Shown here: positions 58,191 to 64,000 of the stretch, piece after piece
How the letters are laid out: each line of letters opens with the position of its first letter
How positions within the stretch are numbered: the stretch's first letter is position 1
Source of the DNA: Aselliscus stoliczkanus
Taxonomy: Eukaryota; Chordata; Mammalia; Chiroptera; Hipposideridae
NCBI GenBank assembly: GCA_033961575.1
Contig: CM066728.1
Span: 103,616,852-103,680,851 of the forward strand
Direction: 5' to 3'
DNA length: 64,000 bases
The notes under the pieces: generated by a model
What the model was told of the DNA's origin: nothing
The model's database searches: none
Seen by the model: only the letters and a program-made list of their open reading frames with translations
Position numbers and translations under genes: made by a program

Positions 58191-58914
58191 AATAAAAAAA
58201 ATAAAAATAAAAAAATAAAAATTATGAATAATAAAATGGCAATACTACATATCTATCAACAATTACTTTCAACTTAAATGGATTAAATGCTCCAATCAAA
58301 AGACATAGGAGGGCTGAATGGATAGAAAAACAAAACCCTTACAAATGCTGCCTACAAGAGAAAGACACACAGACAGAAAGTAAAGGGATAGAAAAAGATA
58401 TTTCATGAAAATGATAAACAAAATCAAAAACAAAAACAAGCTGGGGTAGCAATATTTACCAGACAAAATACAAAGCCTATAAGAAGCAACAATAGAAAAC
58501 CCAGTAATCCCACTTCAGGGTTTAGCTGAAGAAACCCAAAATGCTACTCAAGGGGACATGTGTATCCATATATTCATTGTAGCATTGTTTACAATGGTCA
58601 AGATGTGGAGGCAGCCTGGGTGTCCATTGATTGATGAGTGGATAAAGCGGTGGTACATATATACAATAGAATATTGCTCTGCCATGGAAGGGAATGGGTT
58701 CCTGCCATCTGCAGCAGCATGGATGGACGTAGAGGGTATTGTGCTGAGTGGAGTGTTAGACAGAGAAAGATAGATGCAGTGTGATTTCGCTTATATGTGG
58801 AATCTAAGGGAAAAAAATGAACAAATAAAACAGAAACAAACTCAGATACAAAAAACATTTTCATGGTTACCAGATGGGAGGGGTGTTGGCATGGGTGAAG
58901 AAAGGGAAAGGGAA

Positions 58915-59055
58915 GGGCCGGCCGAGTGGCTCGGTTGGTTAAGAGCTCACTCAAGAGTGTGAGCTGAGCTCTGAGCAATAGCAGTTCAATGCCCAGCCCA
59001 AGCTGAGCTGTCGCTGAGCTGCCAACAGGTGACAGGTCGGCTCAGCTAAAAAAAA
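58915..59055 (+). mobile_element. VES-like SINE inside HAL1 copy 2
   Basis: Head GGGCCGGCCGAGTGGCTCGG, with CACTCAAGAGTGTGAGC and CTCTGAGCAATAGCAG, then GAGCTGTCGCTGAGCTGCCA and ACAGGTCGGCTCAGCT, ending in 8 A. It matches the first head of the trimeric SINE (17391-17510) plus the beginning of the second, so it is the same subfamily truncated into the second unit. It is absent from HAL1 copy 1, whose sequence runs through this point, which confirms the borders. Confidence 0.85.
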
Positions 59056-59060
59056 GGTGG

Positions 59061-59640
59061 GGGAACAGACTAAAAAGTACACATTGGTTGTTACAAAGTA
59101 GTTATGGGAATGCGGGATACAGCATAAAGAATATAGTCAATAATATTATAATAACTATGTATGGTGTCAGATGGGCACTAGATTTGTTGGGGTGAGGTGA
59201 TTTGTTGGGGTGAGATGACGGAGTTGGGGGTTGGGGGCAGGGTGAAGGGGTTAAGAAATATATATTGGTAGTTACAAAATAGTTATGGGGATATTAAGTA
59301 AAGCAGAGGGAATATAGTCAATGATATGATAGTAACTATGAATAGTGCTAGGAGGGTACTAGACTAGTTAGAGGGATCACTTCTTAAATTATATAAATGT
59401 CTAAACACTATGTTGTGGACCTGAAGTTAATATCAAATAATATTGCATGTCAACTGTAATTGATAAATTTAAAAATGGGGGAAAGAGGGAAGAGAAAGAA
59501 GAGGTCCAAATTTCCAGATATAAAACCAATTGGTCATGGGAATGTAATGTACAGCATAGGGAATATAGTAAATATTATTGTGATAGTGTGGTACAGTGTC
59601 AGATAGTTGCTGGACTTATGGTGATCACTCTTTAGATATA
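59061..59640 (+). repeat. Triplicated 3' unit of HAL1 copy 2
   Basis: Related units at about 59061-59195, 59248-59375 and 59495-59640. Each contains TTGGTTGTTAC- or TTGGTAGTTAC-like (third: AAACCAATTGGTC), GGGAATATAGTCAAT-like text and a GTGTCAGATG- or TAGTGCTAGG-like end. Between unit 1 and unit 2, GATTTGTTGGGGTGAG is itself directly doubled (59181-59216). Confidence 0.7.
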
Positions 59641-59759
59641 TAAATATTGAATAACTGTGTTAAACTCCTGAAACTAATATAATATTGTAAGTTAGCTATA
59701 TTTTTAAAGATCTTAAATAAAATAAAACAATATAAAACAGAATAGAATAGAGAGTAGAG

Positions 59760-60094
59760 GGCCGGCCAAGTGGCGCGGTGGTTAAGAGCTGGCTTGGGAT
59801 GCCAGCAGCCCCGGTTCGGGTCCCACATATGAGGGCCAGTGACCAGCGTGAGTGGCCAGCAGCCAGCGTGAGCTGCCAATAGCCACGGTGAGCGACCATC
59901 CAGAGGCCAGTGACCGATCTGCCTCATCCGGGAAGAGCGCAATGACGATACCAACATGGGCCAGTGAAGCAACGTCCTCTGCAACTAGACTGAAGAACAA
60001 AAGGACAGCAACTTGTCTGTTCCCCTTCCCTGATTCCCCAACGCCGTTCCCCTCCCTCAATTCTCCAATAAGATCTTTAAAAAAAAAAAAAAAG
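59760..60094 (+). mobile_element. Long T+ SINE (subfamily 2) with internal deletion
   Basis: Head GGCCGGCCAAGTGGCGCGGT, A-box TGGCGCGGTGG and a good B-box GGTTCGGGTCC, then GAGGGCCAGTGA fused directly to CCAGCGTGAGTGG. The middle segment with CTCCACCTGGAGCC and part of the tandem units are missing. Tail CAATAAGATCTTT (AATAAA changed to AATAAG) plus A. Its target duplication, agaatagagagtaga, overlaps the right-hand target duplication of HAL1 copy 2, so the SINE hit that junction later. Confidence 0.93.
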
Positions 60095-60300
60095 AATAGA
60101 GAGTAGAATGGTGGTAGACAGAAGCTGGAGGTAGGGAGAAAAGGGGAGATGTTGATCAAGGGGTACAAGTTTTAGTCATGCAAAATGAGTAAGTCCTCGA
60201 GATAGAATGTACAACAATGTGACCATGGTTAATTACACTGTGTTATACCCTTGAAATTTGCTAAGAGAGTAAATTTTAAGTGTTCTCACCACACACACAA
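60095..60300 (+). mobile_element. L1 3' end, right part (split by HAL1)
   Basis: Continues the L1 from 55684: AATGGTGGTAGACAGAAGCT, GGGGAGATGTTGATCAAGGG, GTACAAGTTTTAGTCATGCA, GAATGTACAACAATGTGACC, CACTGTGTTATACCCTTGAA, GCTAAGAGAGTAAATTTTAA, TGTTCTCACCACACACACAA. This is the usual old L1 3' terminus. More of the same tail may run to about 60440. Confidence 0.8.
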
Positions 60301-60439
60301 AAAAGAGGATCAAAAAAAGAAATTAGGGGAGGTAATGGATATCTTAATTACCTTGATTGTGGTGGTCATTTCACAATTTATACATACTCGTATATCAAAT
60401 AACCAATCATATACCTTAAATAGGTATTCATTATTAAAT

Positions 60440-60790
60440 TTGTTGGGATAACATTGGTTAATAACATTATATAATTTCAGATGTACATTTTAATTCCACT
60501 TCCACATACTCTCTTGTGTGCTCACTGCCCAAAGTCTAGTTTCCTTACATTACCGTATATTTGACCCCCTTTACCCACTTTGCCTGACCTCCTTTCCCTT
60601 TGGTAACCACCATTCCATTGCCTGTATCCATGAGTTTGTTTCAGTTTGTTTTGTTAGTTCCTTTGTTAGTCTTTGTTTTATATTCCGCATGTACGGCCAA
60701 TCATCAGTTTTTGTCTTTATCCATCTGACTTATTTTAGCATAATATATACACTTTTAAATTGTCAATTACTCTGTAGTAAAGCTGAGGGT
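60440..60790 (-). mobile_element. L1 3' fragment, antisense
   Basis: The plus strand is complementary to an L1 3' end: TTCAGATGTACATTTTAATT, TTTGACCCCCTTTACCCACT, CCCTTTGGTAACCACCATTC, CATGAGTTTGTTTCAGTTTG, TATCCATCTGACTTATTTTA. Confidence 0.75.
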
Positions 60791-61178
60791 AGGAACAGAC
60801 TGCACCCTTACCTCTTCCTTTTTCCGGGCTTTTCTCTCCTTTCCGCAGGCTGAGGGGCAGAAGGGCTGGGTTTCAGACCTTGATAACTGGTCATCCTCTC
60901 TCAGCAAAGCCTGGCTTTCCAGCTTATTGTTTGGTAACAAGAGTCTATTTTGAATGTCAGAAGCTGAGTATTAATTTTTAAATTTCCCTTAACATTTCTG
61001 TTGTAATGTCAACAGAAATCCCCATTACTTACCCCAGCGCTTACACTGCTGCTACAGGGTGTTTAGGGGTGAAGGGTCATGAGGGCAGCAATATACACTC
61101 ACTGACACAGGAAACAAACAAAAAATTGTTTGTATGATACTTGCAACTTTTCTGCAAGTTAGTGACTTCTCCTAAACC

Positions 61179-61179
<1 letters not shown>

Positions 61180-61217
<38 letters not shown>

Positions 61218-61219
61218 AA
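61180..61219. repeat. (AAAT)n microsatellite
   Basis: About ten AAAT units, uninterrupted. No SINE body precedes it on the plus strand, so it is a free microsatellite or the tail of an unrecognised element. Confidence 0.93.
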
Positions 61220-61617
61220 TTTGTGTAAGAAAAATCCCTATGAGCCCAAGGGATAGGACACCTTGGGGAGATCAGAGATAAGGTAACATATCCAAAAGTT
61301 CAAGAAAGAAAGCACATTAATTTTTTTCCTAATATTACCTCCATTTCACAAAGAAATAACCTTTCAGTAATCACTAATAGCCTTAATTTTCTCTAAACTT
61401 ATCGGTTGCATTATATTCTTAGTGGCATTGATCACAATACTAAGTCATTCAAGCAGAAAAGCAACTCCCCTAAGAGTGAGAATAGGTCCCCGAGAAAGCA
61501 AATGTATTTCTTAAATACAGACCAAGGGCACAGCTTAAATCAAAAAGGTGTAGTCAAGGCAGGTAGGTTCTTTGAATGAAATTTCTGAATAAGAAGTTGG
61601 ATTTTCAATTTCTTTTA
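61220..61617. other. No recognisable gene or repeat
   Basis: Unassigned AT-rich sequence, as is 60791-61179 upstream of the AAAT array. Confidence 0.45.
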
Positions 61618-61672
61618 TAATTACAGTTGGCATACAATATTATATTCGTTTCAGGTGTACAACATAGCTTGG
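61618..61672 (-). mobile_element. L1 3' terminus, antisense, very short
   Basis: AATTACAGTTGGCATACAAT and ATTCGTTTCAGGTGTACAAC are the complement of a common L1 3' terminus (tail end only). Confidence 0.65.
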
Positions 61673-63364
61673 ATTTTCAAACTTTGATGAATGATGAGAG
61701 AGGCAAAACTTCAAATTTCAGTATACAGAGATATGGAATGACTGAAAGGTGCCCAATAGGGGTGTCCAGAAACTATGGCACAATGTCTTTTAGCCAAGCA
61801 GGCTGAACTGGGGACAGTGAGGCCAGTCACTTTACTGCCACTCCAAGACATGAAGAAGCTCAGGAGAGAACCAACAGGGAAAAGGCAATGGCAAGATGAA
61901 AACCCGGGTATCCAGACCAAATCAGAGAAGACACCAGGTCAGAGCATGGCACCCAGAAGCCCAAGCCAGGCAGTGGGTGGTAGGCCTGAACTTAGGTGAA
62001 GCTGAGGTCGGGAAGCCAACACCCAGGAATCCAGGCTAAGCAGAGAGGCCCAGACCCAAAGAGCCTGGGGTTGGGACCCAGCAGAGAAAGCTGGTAGAAG
62101 CAAGAAAGCAGGTCCACAGACGACAGCACGAAGTACATCCTCGGAGGACCCTGGCCAAGGTCTGCCCTCCGCCTTGTTGAAACAGCCTCCGGGTGTGGCA
62201 GACAATGGCTGGCAGGCAAGTGTTACTCACCGAGCAAGGAGAAGTCCTGAAGCTGTTAGTGATTGCAGCAAATGTCTGGGAAAGAACTAGAAAATTCATG
62301 GAAAGAGCATAGGAACAAATTGAGAACCTGCCTTTAGAATGACATGAAGCCCTGACATGGGACACGATATGTCCTTTCTCTGCCAGAATCTCCATCTTCT
62401 GCAACCCTATGCATCAGGGGCAAGGAAACGATGAATAAATGTTAGGGGTGCCTCTGAGCTACAAAAGTTTTCCTTTCCTGGGACAAGAATCAAAGTTATA
62501 GGGTAGTGTGTTCCTGTGATATGTGGAAGTGGTCATGGCTAAAGAGGAATGATGGGGGTGGGCAGTGGGGAGAGAGAGACAGAGACAGAGAGAGAACAGA
62601 GGGATGGTTGTGGAGGCTGCGGTGCTAGTGTAGTAGAAAATATACAGTGACTTCATAGGTGCAAAAATTCTGAATTAAAGGCCATTTAAATGGGTCTCTA
62701 TTACGTATGAAAATAAACACTCTGTGGAACCAAACAGATGGTACTCAGAAATTCAAAAACAATGAATATAGTGGCCATTCTAAAAAAACCAGTTCCTAGC
62801 AAGAGCTGGTATCTGGCCAACATTCTCAGCTGGAAACTATAAACTCACTTTATTTGGGGACATCTAAGGCCTCAGGGCAGGATATGATGAGTCCAATAAG
62901 TGCCCACGATCCTCCCTACAAATATTTCCAGAATACATCACCTCCAGGCCATTCTCACCACCTGGGTTTGAATGCAAGCCCTCATCGGTTCTCACCTGAA
63001 TTACTACAACAGACTTCCACCAGTCCAACTGTGCCAAGCTCACTTCTCCACCCCCATTTCCAGATGAGTGTCACAATGTGCTTTTTGTTAAGGCTGCAGG
63101 AGCCACTCTGACCCAAGGAAGTGAAACGTGGGTATGCCCAGGGTTCCCTCCCCTTGTGTGTCCTCAAAACCCAGTAGGTCCCATGTAGGTGGATCCACAT
63201 CCAGAGACTGATCCCCACCAGGGTGAGGAGAAGAGGAAATGAGTGGAAGCTTTGTAGAAAACCCAGCCATTCACATGGGCAATTGCCCTGGAGCTCACAT
63301 TTGGCCCCAGCCTGGAGGCCTCTGGGTGGGGTTCATTAAAGCTATCTTTTGCCTTTCTTCATCA
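61673..63364. other. No recognisable gene or repeat
   Basis: About 1.7 kb, GC-richer from 61770 to 62260. The antisense frames at 61939-62404 (up to 122 codons) overlap one another in three phases, have no recognisable domain and are not supported as coding. A GAGACA run lies at about 62570-62595. Confidence 0.4.
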
Positions 63365-63470
63365 TGAAAAATGTTTATTCATTAATTCATCTCTCCCTTC
63401 TTTCCTTCTTTCACCCATTCATTTAATAAACATTCAGTAAGCATCATCAAATATGGCCCAGACACTACTC
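63365..63470 (-). mobile_element. L2 3' end, antisense
   Basis: CCCATTCATTTAATAAACAT, TCAGTAAGCATCATCAAATA and CCAGACACTACTCGAGGAGC read as the complement of an L2 3' end. Confidence 0.55.
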
Positions 63471-63904
63471 GAGGAGCTGGACAGAGAATGCCGAATACCT
63501 ACTGAAGGGACTGTAAATGTCCTTATCTTTCATGGTCCCTGGCCATGACCCACATGTTTCCCAGCAGAGAAAACCCATCAACACGCTTTAAACACAAAAA
63601 TGATAGACCCAGAAAGAAAGAATATTTCAAAATTAGCCTACACTAAAGCCACATGTCTGCAGAATTATATTGAGTGGGATACCGTATGGGTATGGCTTTC
63701 ATTCTTAACTTTTGCCTTTGGCACCACAAACTTGTCCCTGGTTTCCCCTGACCTAGCATCAAGGTCCCCTGGGCGGTCCTGTGTAGCTCCTGGGGTTACC
63801 TTGTCAAAGCATTCCTTAATAGACACAAAGTATCACTTGGGGAAATCGGCTGAGCATCATTAACTTGCACAACAGCTCTCCCGTGTCACTCTTCTCTGCC
63901 CATA

Positions 63905-64000
63905 AGAAGGAGTTTTGGATTTGGGCAGACCTAGATTCCAGTCCCAGCCACTCACTTATTAGTTGTGTGACCTCAGACAAGTTGATTCACGTCTTTGAAC
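63905..64000 (+). mobile_element. MIR SINE, cut by the window end
   Basis: TTTTGGATTTGGGCAGACCT, AGATTCCAGTCCCAGCCACT, CACTTATTAGTTGTGTGACC and TCAGACAAGTTGATTCACGT are the 5' half of MIR (tRNA-related part and start of the core). The remainder lies outside the window. Confidence 0.88.

Larger units (their letters stand above)
55685..59745 (+). mobile_element. HAL1-like half-LINE, copy 2
   Basis: 4.06 kb including a small SINE (58915-59055). Same layout as copy 1: start AGAAATCCAAGATGGCAAAA, long 5' region, ORF1 remnant (about 57340-58190), short ORF2 start (about 58246-58485, with an IYQQLLSTQMD-like and GVAIFTRQ-like reading) joined to the ORF2 C-terminal part (58515-58800; DEWIKRWYIYTIEYCSAM), then three 3' units. 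The junction that removes endonuclease middle and reverse transcriptase is at the same place as in copy 1. Target duplication aatagagagtagag is exact over 14 bases (55671-55684 and 59746-59759). It cannot encode its own reverse transcriptase and must use L1 proteins in trans. Confidence 0.85.

Noticed and set aside
61939..62404. Three overlapping antisense frames up to 122 codons
   Set aside because: GC-richer patch giving frames in several phases at once; no conserved motif and no coding context.

Overview
The window is mammalian nuclear DNA, almost certainly from a bat. The clearest sign is a set of tRNA-derived SINEs. One (35256-35360, minus) has the VES-type head known from Chiroptera. 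The others have related heads and end in an AATAAA...TCTTT tail followed by A, the so-called T+ SINE end. The subfamilies do not look like the Myotis VES consensus, so a horseshoe or leaf-nosed bat relative (Rhinolophoidea) is my guess; the family is uncertain. I can support no functional protein-coding gene or exon. The sequence is intergenic or deep intronic, and nearly everything recognisable is a transposable element, a processed pseudogene or a simple repeat.

Layout. 1-5.4 kb: SINEs, two L1 3' fragments, a CA microsatellite and L2. 5.4-6.0 kb: a pogo/Tigger-like DNA transposon remnant. 6-25 kb: mostly unrecognised DNA with old repeats (L2, MIR, MER5A-like, MLT1-like LTRs), a 137-nt pure pyrimidine tract, a three-headed composite SINE and a perfect GGATA array. 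25.3-35.2 kb: one old L1, read in order from the ORF1/ORF2 region to the 3' end, expanded to about twice its length by nested insertions: two SINEs, two LTR-like elements, a 3.9-kb half-L1 (HAL1-like) element and an RPL30 processed pseudogene. 35.4-44.7 kb: sparse in young insertions, with two MIRs. 44.7-54.1 kb: L1 fragments of both strands, a cluster of young SINEs and an 81-bp mariner-type MITE. 55.2-60.4 kb: an L1 3' end split by a second, 4.06-kb HAL1-like element, whose downstream target duplication was then hit by a SINE. 60.4-64 kb: antisense L1 tails, an AAAT array, L2 and a MIR cut by the window end.

The most interesting material is a non-autonomous LINE family and its companions. 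The two HAL1-like copies share a 5' region, an ORF1 remnant, a short ORF2 start joined directly to the ORF2 end (endonuclease middle and reverse transcriptase missing at the same place), and a 3' region with three related units. The long SINEs carry an internal 20-bp tandem block that varies among copies. Many insertions have exact 9-15-bp target-site duplications, so retrotransposition was fairly recent.
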